From positions 1 to 64,000 of the forward strand of contig NZ_CAINTR010000169.1 in assembly GCF_903853455.1 (NCBI RefSeq): a stretch of 64,000 bases of DNA. The letters are read 5' to 3'. Below the pieces are notes generated by a model. It worked only from the letters and a program-made list of their open reading frames with translations. It searched no databases and was not told the origin of the DNA. Both the position numbers and the translations under genes were made by a program. The stretch comes from an uncultured Magnetospirillum sp. GTDB lineage: Bacteria; Pseudomonadota; Alphaproteobacteria; Rhodospirillales; Magnetospirillaceae. This document shows positions 30,447 to 40,026 of this stretch, piece after piece (the first letter of the stretch is position 1; the number at the start of each line of letters is the position of its first letter).

Positions 30447-32981
30447 CTACTCATTGCGTAGCAGCGGCGCCGCCTTGGCCCCCAGCGCCCGCCAGGTGCC
30501 GGCGAAGCCGGCCAGCAGGCTGGCGGCGATGCAAAGCCCCAATGTGGTGGCGGTGATGCCGGGCAGGAACACCCATTCCGCCTTCATGACATGGATCAGG
30601 ATGGCCCGCGCCGCCGCCGAACCCACCGCGGCGGCGGCCAGCCCGGTGATCAGGCCGATCGCCGCGAATTCGGCGAGATAGGCCCGCCACAACTGGCCCC
30701 GGGTGGCGCCCAGCACCTTGAGGACCACCGCTTCCCACACCCGGCGGCGATGGCCGGCCATCACCGCCCCGGCCAGCACCATGGCCCCGGCCGCCAGGGT
30801 CACCGCCCCGGCCAGCCGCACCGCCAGGTCCGCCTTGGCGATGATGCCGCGCACCGCCTCCAGCGCCTCCTTGACCCGGATGGACGAGACGTTGGGCAGG
30901 CGGTCGGTCACCGCCTTCTCGATGGCGGCGTCGCGTTGGGGCGCGGCCCGCACCGTGGCGATGAAGGTGCGCGGCGCCCCGTCGAGGGTGCCGGGCGACA
31001 GCAGGATGGCGAAGTTCATGGACAGGCTGGACCAGTCGATATCGCGCAGGGAGGCCACCGTGACCTCCATCTCGCGGCCCAGCACGTTGAGCCCCAGCCG
31101 GTCGCCGACCTTGAGGCCGAAGCCGCGCGCCACCGCCGCATCCACCGAAGCCAGCGGCGGCCCGGCATAGTCTCGCGGCCACCAGGCTCCCTCCGACACT
31201 CTCGACCCGGGTGGCGGCAGCGCCGCGCTGGACAGGCCGCGATCACCACGCGCCGCCCATTGCGCCTCGGGGGCGATCTTGGCCTCCCCCACCGGCACGC
31301 CGCGAATGCTGCTGATGCGGCCGCGCACCATGGCGGCCTGCTCCAGCGCGGCGTCGGGATCGGTGAGTCTGACGGTCTCTTCCAGCGCCGCCACCTGATC
31401 GGGCTGCACGTCGATGAAGAAGAAGGACGGCGCCTGGGCCGGCAGCTTTTCCCCGAACTGCACCGCCAGATTGCCCTCCACCAGGGCGATGGTGACCAGC
31501 ACGGTCAGCCCCAGCCCCAGCGACAGCACCATGCCCACCACCGCCGAGCCGGGCCGGTGCAGATTGGCCAGGGCCAGCCGCCAGGTGGGCCCCACGGTGC
31601 GGCCATGGCGGGCGGCCAGGAGGGTGGCGGCCCGAGCCAGCCCCCAGGCGATGCCGCGAAACAGGGCCAGGGTGGCGGCGCTGGCGCCGACGAACCACGC
31701 CGCCAGCGGCCGGTTGCCGGCGGCCAGGACGGTGAGCGCCGCCAAGGCCAATACCGCCGCCGCCAGCACTACGAGGGTGGCGCGGTCGGGCCGACCGAGG
31801 ACGGGGGCCGCCAACCGGCGGAACAGCACCGAAGCCGGCGTCCGGCGAGCCTGGGCCAGCGGCCACAGGGTGAAGACCAGCGCCGACACCGCTCCGAAAC
31901 CGGCGGCGATCAGCAGCGCCCGGGGATAGAAGCCGGTCTCGGCCGGCAGCGGCAGGCTGTCGCCGGCCAGCCCGATCACCAGCGGCACCACCGCCGCCCC
32001 GGCCATCAGGCCGAGGACGATGCCGACCAAAGCCAGCAGCCCTACCAGCAGCAGATAGGTGGCGAGGATCAGCCGGGCCGGCGCGCCCAGGCATTTGAGG
32101 GTGGCGATGGTGACGAGGCGGCCGTCGAGATAGGCCTTGACCGCATTGGCGACGCCGATGCCGCCCACCAGCAACGCCGTCAGCCCCACCAGGGTGAGGA
32201 AGGAGGCCAAGGTGTCGAGGAAGCGCCCCACGCCGGGGGCGGCGTCGCTGCCGTCCCGCACCTGCCAGGCCGCGTCGGGGGCGCGCCGCCCCAGTTCGGC
32301 CTTGGCCTCGGCGACGGACAATCCGGGCCGCAGCGCCACCCGCACCGTATGGCGGATCAGGCTGCCCGGCTGAATCAGACCGGTCTCGGCCACCGCATCC
32401 CTGGCCACCATCAGGCGGGGGCCAAAGGACAGGGCGGTGGCGACCCGGTCGGGTTCCTTGACGATGACGGCGCGAATCTCGAACGCGGCGTCGCCCAGCC
32501 GCAGCCGCTGGCCCGGCTTGAGGCCGAGACGGTCGAGCAGATTGGCCTCCGCCACCGCGCCCCAAACCCCGTCGCGGCGCCCCAGGGCCTCCGCGACGGT
32601 CAGGGCGGGATCAAGCTCCAGCCGTCCCACCAGGGGATAGGATTCGTCCACCCCCTTCAACTCCACCAGCGAACGGTCGCGATTGTCCTCGACGCTGGCC
32701 ATGGCCCGCATCTCGATGCCGACGCTGACCCGCCCCATCTCCGCCAGCATCGCCAGCTGATCCGGCTGAACCGGCTGATGCGACTGGCGCAGGTCCAGGT
32801 CGCCGCCCAGCAGGGCACGGGCATCATGGGTCAGGGCGGCATCGACGGCGGCGCGCAAGGATCCGGCGGCGGCGATGGCCGCCACCCCCAGCGCCAGACA
32901 GGCCACCAGGATGCGAAAACCGTTGAGACCGCCGCGCAGTTCGCGCCGGGCAAACCGAACCGCGAGGGCGAGCGTGGTCAT
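30447..32981 (-). CDS. FtsX-like ABC transporter permease (YbbP type)
   Basis: This 844-residue protein has an N-terminal membrane span, large extracytoplasmic domains and two FtsX-type permease modules of three to four spans each (LVGLTALLVGGIGVANAVKAYL near 265; the last near 720-840). Size and layout match YbbP. Its stop-to-start junction with the ATP-binding partner overlaps by four bases (32978-32981), so the two are cotranslated. In this family the complex probably couples ATP hydrolysis to periplasmic events or lipid/lipoprotein movement rather than classic transport. The substrate is unknown. Confidence 0.9.
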   Translation of the reverse strand: MTTLALAVRFARRELRGGLNGFRILVACLALGVAAIAAAGSLRAAVDAALTHDARALLGGDLDLRQSHQPVQPDQLAMLAEMGRVSVGIEMRAMASVEDNRDRSLVELKGVDESYPLVGRLELDPALTVAEALGRRDGVWGAVAEANLLDRLGLKPGQRLRLGDAAFEIRAVIVKEPDRVATALSFGPRLMVARDAVAETGLIQPGSLIRHTVRVALRPGLSVAEAKAELGRRAPDAAWQVRDGSDAAPGVGRFLDTLASFLTLVGLTALLVGGIGVANAVKAYLDGRLVTIATLKCLGAPARLILATYLLLVGLLALVGIVLGLMAGAAVVPLVIGLAGDSLPLPAETGFYPRALLIAAGFGAVSALVFTLWPLAQARRTPASVLFRRLAAPVLGRPDRATLVVLAAAVLALAALTVLAAGNRPLAAWFVGASAATLALFRGIAWGLARAATLLAARHGRTVGPTWRLALANLHRPGSAVVGMVLSLGLGLTVLVTIALVEGNLAVQFGEKLPAQAPSFFFIDVQPDQVAALEETVRLTDPDAALEQAAMVRGRISSIRGVPVGEAKIAPEAQWAARGDRGLSSAALPPPGSRVSEGAWWPRDYAGPPLASVDAAVARGFGLKVGDRLGLNVLGREMEVTVASLRDIDWSSLSMNFAILLSPGTLDGAPRTFIATVRAAPQRDAAIEKAVTDRLPNVSSIRVKEALEAVRGIIAKADLAVRLAGAVTLAAGAMVLAGAVMAGHRRRVWEAVVLKVLGATRGQLWRAYLAEFAAIGLITGLAAAAVGSAAARAILIHVMKAEWVFLPGITATTLGLCIAASLLAGFAGTWRALGAKAAPLLRNE

Positions 32982-33682
32982 GACCGGATCCGCCCATCCT
33001 CGACCCGGACCACCCGGCGGCAGCGGGCCGCCAGCCCGTCGTCATGGGTGACCAGCACCAGGGTGGTGCCGAAGTCGCGGTTCAGCTCGAACAGCAGGTC
33101 GATCACGGCGCGGCCGGTGGCGCCGTCCAGGTTGCCGGTGGGCTCGTCGGCCAGCAACAGTTTGGGGCGGGTGACGAAGGCCCGCGCCAGGGCGACGCGC
33201 TGCTGCTCGCCGCCCGACAACTGGCCGGGATAGTGGTCGAGCCGCTCCCCCAGCCCCACCCGCCGCAACGCTTCGGCGGCAGTGGTGAAGGCGTCGCGGC
33301 GGCCGGCCAGTTCCAGCGGCACCGCCGCGTTCTCCAGGGCGGTCATGGTGGGAATCAGATGAAAGGACTGGAACACGATGCCCACATGGTCGCGGCGGAA
33401 CCGGGCCAAGCCGTCCTCGTCCATACCGCCGAGATCAAAGCCCGCCACCCGCACGACCCCGGAACTGGGCCGCTCCAGCCCGGCCATCACCATCAACAGG
33501 GTGGATTTGCCCGAGCCCGAGGGACCGACCACTCCCAGGGTCTCGCCCTCGCCCACATCGAGATCGATTCCGCGCAAGACATTGACCTCGCCCGCGGAGC
33601 TCGCCAAGTTGAGATGAACGGCCTCCAATGCGACAAGAGACGGGGCGGCCAGAGGCGAAGAGACAACGGAAGGCGAGGGCAT
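32978..33682 (-). CDS. ABC transporter ATP-binding protein (YbbA/LolD type)
   Basis: This 234-residue ATPase has a Walker A GPSGSGKST, a Q-loop in VGIVFQSFHLIP, signature LSGGEQQRVALARA, Walker B LLLADEPTGNLD and the switch histidine in LVTHD. It belongs to the MacB/LolD/YbbA group that works with FtsX-like permeases and overlaps the permease gene by four bases. I chose the ATG at 33682. That start lies back to back with the region before tesA, reproducing the tesA-ybbA-ybbP neighbourhood known from enterobacteria. Confidence 0.92.
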   Translation of the reverse strand: MPSPSVVSSPLAAPSLVALEAVHLNLASSAGEVNVLRGIDLDVGEGETLGVVGPSGSGKSTLLMVMAGLERPSSGVVRVAGFDLGGMDEDGLARFRRDHVGIVFQSFHLIPTMTALENAAVPLELAGRRDAFTTAAEALRRVGLGERLDHYPGQLSGGEQQRVALARAFVTRPKLLLADEPTGNLDGATGRAVIDLLFELNRDFGTTLVLVTHDDGLAARCRRVVRVEDGRIRS

Positions 33683-33725
33683 GACCGGTGGATCTTTCGA
33701 CGTCGACGCAACGCGCGCGGGCAGG

Positions 33726-34382
33726 ATGACCCGATTGCTGGGCGTGATCCTGCGATATGGGGCGATGCTGCTGCTTGTCAACGCAATGGGGAGCCCCGCC
33801 ATGGCCGCGCCGGTTCGGATTCTGGCCCTGGGCGATTCGCTGACCGCCGGCTACGGCCTCGCCCTCGAATCCGCCTTCCCCGCCCGGCTGGAACAGGCGC
33901 TGCGGGCCGAGGGCCGCGACGTCCGGGTGATCAACGCCGGCGTTTCCGGCGACACCACCGCCGGCGGGCTGGCGCGGCTGAGCTGGGCGCTGGCGGAAAA
34001 GCCCGATCTGGCCATCGTCGAGCTGGGCGCCAATGACGGGCTGCGCGGCCTCGACCCCAAGCTGACCCGGAGCAATCTCGACGCCATCCTCAAGCGGCTG
34101 GAAAGCGACCGGATCGGCGTGCTGCTGGCCGGCATGCTGGCGCCGCCCAATTACGGCCATGTCTTCGAGACCGAGTTCAAGGCGGTGTTCACCACCCTGG
34201 CCGCCACGCACGACGTGGTGTTCTACCCATTCTTTCTCGACGGCATCGCCGGCGACTCCCGCATGAACCTGCCTGACGGACTGCATCCCACCGCCCAGGG
34301 GGTGGACGTGATCGTCGCGCGCATCCTGCCCTCGGTCCGCATCCTGCTGGATCGCCACGCCCACCAGGGAGGCCCGCGATGA
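33726..34382 (+). CDS. tesA: GDSL-type acyl-CoA thioesterase/arylesterase
   Basis: This 218-residue SGNH hydrolase has a signal peptide (MTRLLGVILRYGAMLLLVNAMGSPAMA) and the catalytic blocks ALGDSLTAGYG (nucleophile Ser), GVSGDTTAGG, LGANDGLRG and the C-terminal LPDGLHPTAQG (Asp-His). It should hydrolyse thioesters or esters in the periplasm, like TesA. An ATG at 33681 is also possible, but it would overlap the divergent ATPase start. The one at 33726 gives a clean signal peptide and room for a divergent promoter. It overlaps the FIST gene by four bases. Confidence 0.9.
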   Translation: MTRLLGVILRYGAMLLLVNAMGSPAMAAPVRILALGDSLTAGYGLALESAFPARLEQALRAEGRDVRVINAGVSGDTTAGGLARLSWALAEKPDLAIVELGANDGLRGLDPKLTRSNLDAILKRLESDRIGVLLAGMLAPPNYGHVFETEFKAVFTTLAATHDVVFYPFFLDGIAGDSRMNLPDGLHPTAQGVDVIVARILPSVRILLDRHAHQGGPR

Positions 34383-35494
34383 CCGCGACACCCTTCACCC
34401 TCGCCCATGCCCGCGCCGACCATTGGGGCTTGGCGGCCAAGACCTGTCTGGAGGGGTTGGGGACCTCGGCGACCACCGCCAATATCGGCTTCCTTTACGC
34501 CAGCGAGTGGTTCTCGCCCAATCTGTCCAGCATCCTCACCTTCCTGCGCGAAACCACCCGCATCGAGCATTGGGTGGGCGGCGTCGCCCCCGGCATCTGC
34601 GCCGGGCTGATGGAGTATCGCGACGGCGGCGCCCTGGCGGTGATGATCGGTCATCTGCCGCCCGAGCATTTCCACGTCTTCGCCGGCGACGCCGGCATCT
34701 GGCCGGCCGGTCATTTCCCCAGCCTCGGTCTGGTCCATGGCGATCCGCGCGACCCGGGACTGCTGGATTCCATCCAGGATATGGCCGTCGCCGCCGGTTT
34801 CCTGGCGGGGGGGCTGCTGTCGGCCAGCGGCCCGCCGGCCCAGTTGGCGGACCAGGTGGTGGCGGGAGGACTGAGCGGGGTTCTGCTGGACGGCGCCATC
34901 GAGGTTCTGACCGGCATGACCCAGGGCTGCGCCCCCATCGGCCCAGTCCACACCGTCACCGAGGTCTGGGACGGGGTGGTGATGCAACTGGACGACCGCC
35001 CCGCCCTGGAGGTGCTGAAGGAGGATGTGGGCGAGCTGCTGGCCCGCGACCTGCGCCGCATCGCCGGCTACATCCATGTGGGCCTCCCCGTGGCCGGCAC
35101 GGACACCCCCGATTATCAGGTGCGGACCCTGATCGGCATCGACCCCACCCATGGCTGGCTGGCCATCGGCGACCAGCCGGCGGTGGGCGATCCGCTGATC
35201 TTCGTGCGCCGCGACGCCAATTCCGCCCAGGCCGATCTCAAACGCATGCTGGGTGATCTGAAAGTCCGGCTGGGCAACCGCCCCATCCGGGCCGGCTTTT
35301 ACGTCTCGTGCACCGGACGCGGCGTCCACATGTTCGGCGAGGAGGGCGCCGAGTCCGCCCTGCTGCACGAGTTGCTGGGCGAATTCCCGCTGATCGGCTT
35401 CTTCGCCAATGGCGAAATCAGCCGCGACCGCCTGTACGGCTTCACCGGCGTGCTGGTCTTGCTGCCGGGGGGAGAGGAAGAGGGGCAGCAATGA
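34379..35494 (+). CDS. FIST-domain sensory protein
   Basis: This 371-residue protein has a FIST N-terminal region (LGTSATTANIGFLYASEWFSPNLSSILTFLRE, then WVGGVAPGICAG) and a FIST_C region near the C-terminus (RPIRAGFYVSCTGRGVHMFGEEGAESALLHELLGEFPLIGFFANGEI). FIST domains are predicted to bind small ligands such as amino acids and usually occur in signalling proteins, but here no output domain is attached. It is coupled by ATGA overlaps to tesA upstream and thpR downstream. No direct function is known. Confidence 0.85.
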   Translation: MTATPFTLAHARADHWGLAAKTCLEGLGTSATTANIGFLYASEWFSPNLSSILTFLRETTRIEHWVGGVAPGICAGLMEYRDGGALAVMIGHLPPEHFHVFAGDAGIWPAGHFPSLGLVHGDPRDPGLLDSIQDMAVAAGFLAGGLLSASGPPAQLADQVVAGGLSGVLLDGAIEVLTGMTQGCAPIGPVHTVTEVWDGVVMQLDDRPALEVLKEDVGELLARDLRRIAGYIHVGLPVAGTDTPDYQVRTLIGIDPTHGWLAIGDQPAVGDPLIFVRRDANSAQADLKRMLGDLKVRLGNRPIRAGFYVSCTGRGVHMFGEEGAESALLHELLGEFPLIGFFANGEISRDRLYGFTGVLVLLPGGEEEGQQ

Positions 35495-36027
35495 TCCGTC
35501 TCTTTGTTGCCCTCGAACTGCCGCCCGCCGTGGCGGAGCGGCTTGCCGCCCAGGGCTTCGGCCTGCCGGGAGCCCGCTGGCTGCCGGCGCGCAACCTGCA
35601 TCTGACGCTGCGCTTCATCGGCGAGGTCGATGAGGGCACCGCCGAGGACATCCACACCCAGTTGCTCACCGTGACGGCGGCGCCCTTCACCCTGACCCTG
35701 GCGGGACTCGGCCTGTTCGGCGACCGCCATCGCGCCCATACGCTGTGGCAGGGGGTGGAGCGCTCGGACGAGCTGGCCCGGCTGGCCGCCAAGGTCGAGA
35801 CGGCGGTGGTAAAGGCCGGCCGACCGCCGGAGCCGCGGAAATTCGCCCCCCACATCACCCTGGCCCGGATCAAGGCGGCCATCCCCGGCCGCATCCAGGA
35901 GTTCATCGCCGCCGCGCCGCCCCATCGCGCCGAGGCCGTCCCGGTGGACGGCTTTTGCCTGTTCCGCAGCACCCTCGGGCACGGCGGGCCGGAATACGAC
36001 GTACTGGAGCGCTATCCCTTGGGGTAA
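35491..36027 (+). CDS. thpR: RNA 2',3'-cyclic phosphodiesterase (LigT/2H family)
   Basis: This 178-residue protein has the two HxTx motifs of the 2H phosphoesterase family: His37-Leu-Thr39 (LHLTLRFIGEV) and His121-Ile-Thr123 (PHITLARIK). It opens with MIRLFVALELPPAV, typical of ThpR. The family opens 2',3'-cyclic phosphate ends of RNA, and some members ligate tRNA halves in vitro. The ATG at 35491 overlaps the FIST stop. Operon placement after tesA-FIST is probable, but the functional link is unclear. Confidence 0.92.
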   Translation: MIRLFVALELPPAVAERLAAQGFGLPGARWLPARNLHLTLRFIGEVDEGTAEDIHTQLLTVTAAPFTLTLAGLGLFGDRHRAHTLWQGVERSDELARLAAKVETAVVKAGRPPEPRKFAPHITLARIKAAIPGRIQEFIAAAPPHRAEAVPVDGFCLFRSTLGHGGPEYDVLERYPLG

Positions 36028-36086
36028 GGGGCGGTAAACCGAACATTGCCTTGTCCCGACGGCGCCTTCACAGTATTTTCAGGGGC

Positions 36087-36635
36087 ATGATGCCGCACTC
36101 GCCCCGCCTGCTCCTGTCCCTGGCTGCCGCCCTCGCGCTGGCCGCCTGCTCGCGCGGCACTATGTTGCCGGCTAATTCCAGCGCCACCGCCGACCAGCCC
36201 GCCAATTTCCAGCTGGTGACCGACATCCCATTTCCCAGCGGCGCCACCATGGACAACGACCGCTCGCTGATCCTGTCGGACCGTGACCGTTGGACCGGCC
36301 GGGTGGTCATGACCCTGGCCAATTCCGCCAACGAGGTCACCGCCTTCTATCAGGCCCAGATGCCCAATTTCGGCTGGCAACCCATGATGAGCGTCACCGC
36401 CGAAACCAGCGTGCTGACCTATTTGCGCGGCGACCGCGCCGCCACCGTGCAGGTGGAGCGCCGCACCGTCTATGGCACCATGGTATCGGTGACGGTAGCG
36501 CCGCGCCAAGCCGATCCCGGCGGCGCCATGGGGGGAAGTGGAGGCGGCCTGGACGCCGCGCCATCGCCGCGCGCGGCCCCGGCCAGCGGCATTCGCGCCG
36601 AACCGCTGGCGCCGCCGTCGTCCTCCCGCAGATAG
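36087..36635 (+). CDS. predicted lipoprotein of unknown function
   Basis: This 182-residue protein has a lipoprotein signal (RLLLSLAAALALAACSRG; lipobox cysteine near residue 21). A compact domain follows (FQLVTDIPFPSGATMDNDRSLIL, then VTAFYQAQMPNFGWQPMMS and TYLRGDRAATVQVERR), ending in a Gly/Pro/Ala-rich tail. It should be membrane-anchored in the periplasm. The middle resembles small domains in which a residual term is evaluated from a peptide fold, but I cannot name a family. An imperfect hairpin (GGACGG/CCGTCC) follows the stop. Confidence 0.7.
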   Translation: MMPHSPRLLLSLAAALALAACSRGTMLPANSSATADQPANFQLVTDIPFPSGATMDNDRSLILSDRDRWTGRVVMTLANSANEVTAFYQAQMPNFGWQPMMSVTAETSVLTYLRGDRAATVQVERRTVYGTMVSVTVAPRQADPGGAMGGSGGGLDAAPSPRAAPASGIRAEPLAPPSSSRR

Positions 36636-36685
36636 GCCGGGACGGACGGAGCGTTCTCCGCCGTCCGGCGCCATATTCTTGATTC

Positions 36686-36925
36686 TTAGCGCAAGCGGGC
36701 GCGAACCTCGTCGATCAGACCCCGCAGCGAATCCGGCGCGACACCGTCGCGCGCCATCAGGCCACGCATGATCGGGTCGCTCATAAGCTCGTCGAGGGGC
36801 GGCTCGGCATTGCCGATAAAGAACGAGCTGGGGCGGCGTAGCGCGGTCCCGAACAGCGAACCGCCACGGGCGGGATAGCGCGGATCGGTGACGATTGGGG
36901 CGGCCTTCATCGCGTTGGATAGCAT
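36686..36925 (-). CDS. small hypothetical protein
   Basis: This protein of about 79 residues is read from ATG 36925, preceded by GGGGG. The frame could also start at 36937 or 36988, giving up to 100 residues. The sequence (PSSFFIGNAEPPLDELMSDPIMRGLMARDGVAPDSLRGLIDEVRARL) is soluble and mostly helical at the C-terminus, without cysteines or membrane spans. I recognise no family. The upstream DNA (36926-37072) is AT-rich and could hold its promoter. Confidence 0.6.
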   Translation of the reverse strand: MLSNAMKAAPIVTDPRYPARGGSLFGTALRRPSSFFIGNAEPPLDELMSDPIMRGLMARDGVAPDSLRGLIDEVRARLR

Positions 36926-37072
36926 CGGTACCCCCATTTTTCGGGTATCTGATTTGAAAAAATATACAGCATCGCCCCCTGGAATCACAGCGATGCTTTA
37001 GTAACAGATTCGGGACAATCTTGTGATATTGCACCGCACTTAAGTATTGATGCACTGCAACATCCGGCGAAA

Positions 37073-38005
37073 TCACAGCAGTCCGGGCGATGACTCGGCC
37101 GCCGTCGCTCCGGGCGGCGAAAATAAAAATTCCGACTCCGGATCGTGCGCGGCAAAACGGTGCTTGGCCACCGTCCTGGTGTTGACCGCGTAACAATAGG
37201 TGCATCCGTGCGGGCAGGTGTCGTACTCGCCGATGTCGCGGCTCTCATAGCACAGGCAGCCCGGCCGGTTGCCCTTGAGCCGGGCCTTGACCGCCCGTGG
37301 CGTTCCCCAGCCGGCGGCCACGTTTTCCAAGCGGCGGGCATCGACGCAGCGCGCCGCCTCGGCGCCCGCCACCAGGGAGTCGGGCTGGGAGCAGACGGTC
37401 AGCGCCATGCCCCGCTCCGCCGCCAGCTCGGCGAGCCGGCGCATCAGGCTCCGCTTGATCTCGGCCGGCGGATCGGACCAACTGAAGTGCCGGCTGCGGG
37501 CCGCCGCCGCCAAGTTACGCTCGGTCTTGCGGTAAAGGGTGGCGAAGGACACCGAAACCTCGTCGACCGCCCCCGCCAATTCCCCGGCCAGGCGGGCGAA
37601 ATTGGCCTCGTGCCACTCCACCGGCGTCACCGAGGTGACCAGGATGGGATCGTAGCGCCACACCACCGCGCGGGGACCATGGGTCGCCGCCAGATCCCGG
37701 ATCAGGGCGATGGAGCGCTCGGCGTCGACCACCGCGCTTTCCAGCACCCGGGGATAACCGGTCACGGTGTATTGCACCACGAAGGGCAGCCCCACCCGGC
37801 GAATCTCGGCCAGGGCTTCGGTGAACGGCCCCACGTTGCGGGTCCAGAACACGAAGCCGTCCACCCCCGCCCGCAGCGGGATGGTCGAGACCTGCCTTCC
37901 GTAATAGGGATTGGCCACCTTGGCCCAGCCGGCCCGGAAGCGGTTGAGGAACCACCGGCCGTAAAACGCCGGGATGTCAGTGCGGTAGCTGGCCGAGACG
38001 ATCAT
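37073..38005 (-). CDS. DUF1848 protein (radical-SAM-like)
   Basis: This 310-residue protein begins MIVSASYRTDIPAFYGRWFLNR, the opening of the DUF1848 family. It has a C-terminal cysteine cluster (CLCYESRDIGEYDTCPHGCTYCYAV) that could hold an iron-sulfur cluster and resembles motifs in radical-SAM and spore-photoproduct-lyase-like proteins. The middle (FWTRNVGPF, VVQYTVTGYPRVLE) suits a barrel fold. The reaction is unknown. It is divergent from the lytic transglycosylase gene across an AT-rich 194-base gap. Confidence 0.88.
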   Translation of the reverse strand: MIVSASYRTDIPAFYGRWFLNRFRAGWAKVANPYYGRQVSTIPLRAGVDGFVFWTRNVGPFTEALAEIRRVGLPFVVQYTVTGYPRVLESAVVDAERSIALIRDLAATHGPRAVVWRYDPILVTSVTPVEWHEANFARLAGELAGAVDEVSVSFATLYRKTERNLAAAARSRHFSWSDPPAEIKRSLMRRLAELAAERGMALTVCSQPDSLVAGAEAARCVDARRLENVAAGWGTPRAVKARLKGNRPGCLCYESRDIGEYDTCPHGCTYCYAVNTRTVAKHRFAAHDPESEFLFSPPGATAAESSPGLL

Positions 38006-38199
38006 CCCGCCATTATCCTCTCATCGCCGCCCGACCGCCAACATGGCAGAGAGTCCCTTACTAAGATATTGATTTATAATGTGCTTTTACAATCCGTTCA
38101 TGATTCGCGAGTCTTTTTGGGTTGCCCCGCCGCTCCCATTCATTTATAAAACCGGGGACCGCGATTGGTTTTGTCGATAACCTCCAGAGGAGAACAGCC

Positions 38200-40026
38200 T
38201 TGCGCGACAGGCTCCTCCCGGCAGTGATGCTGGCGATTTTGGCTGCGACATCCCCCTCCCAGGCAGGCGAGTCCGTCCGGTCGGACAAGGTGCGAGTCGC
38301 GGCCGTCGAAGGCCAGATGACCGCCGCCATCCTGCCCGGATCCAATCACGAAGCCCGAGTGGCGACGCTGCCCCGGCCGCTTTCCGCCGCCGACGCCGAC
38401 ATCTACAAGCGGGTTCTCCAGTTGCAGGCGCAGGGCCAGATGGCCGCCGCCGACCGCGAACTGGGCCTGGTCAAGGACGAGCTGTTGAAGGGCCATGTCC
38501 TGGCCCGGCGCCTGATGACCTCCGGCGCCAAACCGAAATTCCAGGAATTGCGGGCCTGGCTGGCCGACTACGCCGACCTGCCCCAGGCCGAGTCCATCTA
38601 CCGGCTGGCCGCCACCGCCAAGGGCGCCAAGGCCCTGCACGCGCCGGTGCGCAGCACCCTGACCGGAACCGGCATCGATACCGAGGCCGACGGCGCCGTG
38701 TGGGAAGAACTGGCCTACAACGCCGAGGAGTCCTCGCCCAAGGTCCGCGCCTTCAAGTCCAGGCTGCGCCAGGCCCTGCGCGACGACCAGTCCGCCAAGG
38801 CGGAAGCCATGCTGGCCTCGACCGAGGCGCAGACCCTGTCGGCGCTGGAATTCGACCGCCTGCGCCTGATGGTCGCCGCCGACCACTTCGCCGGCGGCCG
38901 CGACGATCAGGCCGCCGCCCTGGCCGCCGCCTCGGCCGAGCGTTCGGGCGACCAGTTGCCCGCCGCCCATTGGATCGCCGGCCTCGCCCATTGGCGCCTG
39001 GGCAAGCCCGAACTGGCGCGGCGCCATTTCGAGGAGGCCGCCAACGCCCCCGAGGGCCAGGAATGGCTGGCCTCCGCCGGCGCCTTCTGGGCCGCGCGGG
39101 CCAATCTGGTCGCCAAGCGGCCGGAGGTGGTGAACCACTGGCTGGAGGTCGCCGCCACCAATTCCCGCACCTTCTACGGCCTGCTGGCCCGCACCGAGTT
39201 GGGCTACGAGACCCAGTTCTCGTGGGAGACCCCGCCCTTCACCGAGGGCGATGCCGACCTGCTGATGCGGGTTCCGGCGGCGCGGCGCGCCCTCGGCCTG
39301 CTTCAGATCGGCGACCGCCAGACCGCCGAGGACGAGTTGCGCAAGCTGTATCCCAATACCGGCAAGGCGGTTCGCCAATCCATGCTGGTGCTGGCCTATG
39401 CCGGCCAGATGCCGGCCCTGGCGCTGCGGCTCGGCGGCTCGCTGCCGCGCGAGAACGGCCGCCTGCATGACGCCGCCGCCTTCCCGGTGCCGGACTGGAC
39501 CCCCCAGGGGGGCTGGCAGATCGACAAGGCGCTGGTCTATGCCCTGGTCCGCCAGGAATCCTCGTTCAACCCCACCGCCCATAGCGGCGCCGGTGCCATC
39601 GGCCTGATGCAGTTGATGCCGGCCACCGCCGCCGCCGTCGCCGGCGGGCGCCAGGGCCGCGACCGGCTGTTCCAGCCCGAGGTCAACCTCGCCCTGGGAC
39701 AGCGCTATGTCTCCACCCTGCTGGGCGACGAGCCGGTCGCCGGCAATCTGATGATGATGGCCGCCGCCTACAACGCCGGCCCCGGCAACCTGTCGCGCTG
39801 GCTCCAGGGCATCAAGCATGGCGACGATCCGCTGCTGTTCGTGGAAAGCCTGCCGTCGCGCGAAACCCGCGTCTTCGTCCAGCGGGTGATGACCAGCTAC
39901 TGGATCTATCAGAGCCGGCTGGGTCAGCCCTCCGCCTCGCTGCAAGCGGTCGCCGCCGGCCAGTGGCCGCGCTATCTGAGCCAGGACCCGCAGCAGCCCA
40001 AGGCGCGCAAAACCGTCCGCGACTGA
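38200..40026 (+). CDS. slt: soluble lytic murein transglycosylase
   Basis: This protein of about 608 residues is read from a TTG start at 38200, which has AGAGGAG seven bases upstream and directly begins a signal peptide (LLPAVMLAILAATSPSQAG). An alternative ATG at 38122 lacks these features. A long alpha-superhelical region (about 40-430) precedes the catalytic domain: YALVRQESSFNP with catalytic Glu453, GAIGLMQLMPATA and AAYNAGPGNLSRWL. It cleaves peptidoglycan to anhydromuropeptides in the periplasm. The last codons and stop pair with the following repeat (40017-40032). Confidence 0.92.
   Translation: MRDRLLPAVMLAILAATSPSQAGESVRSDKVRVAAVEGQMTAAILPGSNHEARVATLPRPLSAADADIYKRVLQLQAQGQMAAADRELGLVKDELLKGHVLARRLMTSGAKPKFQELRAWLADYADLPQAESIYRLAATAKGAKALHAPVRSTLTGTGIDTEADGAVWEELAYNAEESSPKVRAFKSRLRQALRDDQSAKAEAMLASTEAQTLSALEFDRLRLMVAADHFAGGRDDQAAALAAASAERSGDQLPAAHWIAGLAHWRLGKPELARRHFEEAANAPEGQEWLASAGAFWAARANLVAKRPEVVNHWLEVAATNSRTFYGLLARTELGYETQFSWETPPFTEGDADLLMRVPAARRALGLLQIGDRQTAEDELRKLYPNTGKAVRQSMLVLAYAGQMPALALRLGGSLPRENGRLHDAAAFPVPDWTPQGGWQIDKALVYALVRQESSFNPTAHSGAGAIGLMQLMPATAAAVAGGRQGRDRLFQPEVNLALGQRYVSTLLGDEPVAGNLMMMAAAYNAGPGNLSRWLQGIKHGDDPLLFVESLPSRETRVFVQRVMTSYWIYQSRLGQPSASLQAVAAGQWPRYLSQDPQQPKARKTVRD

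Noticed and set aside
30591-33233. 880-codon open frame opposite the ybbP/ybbA genes
   Set aside because: It is low-complexity Gln/Arg/Gly/His translation across two real genes, with no start signal.
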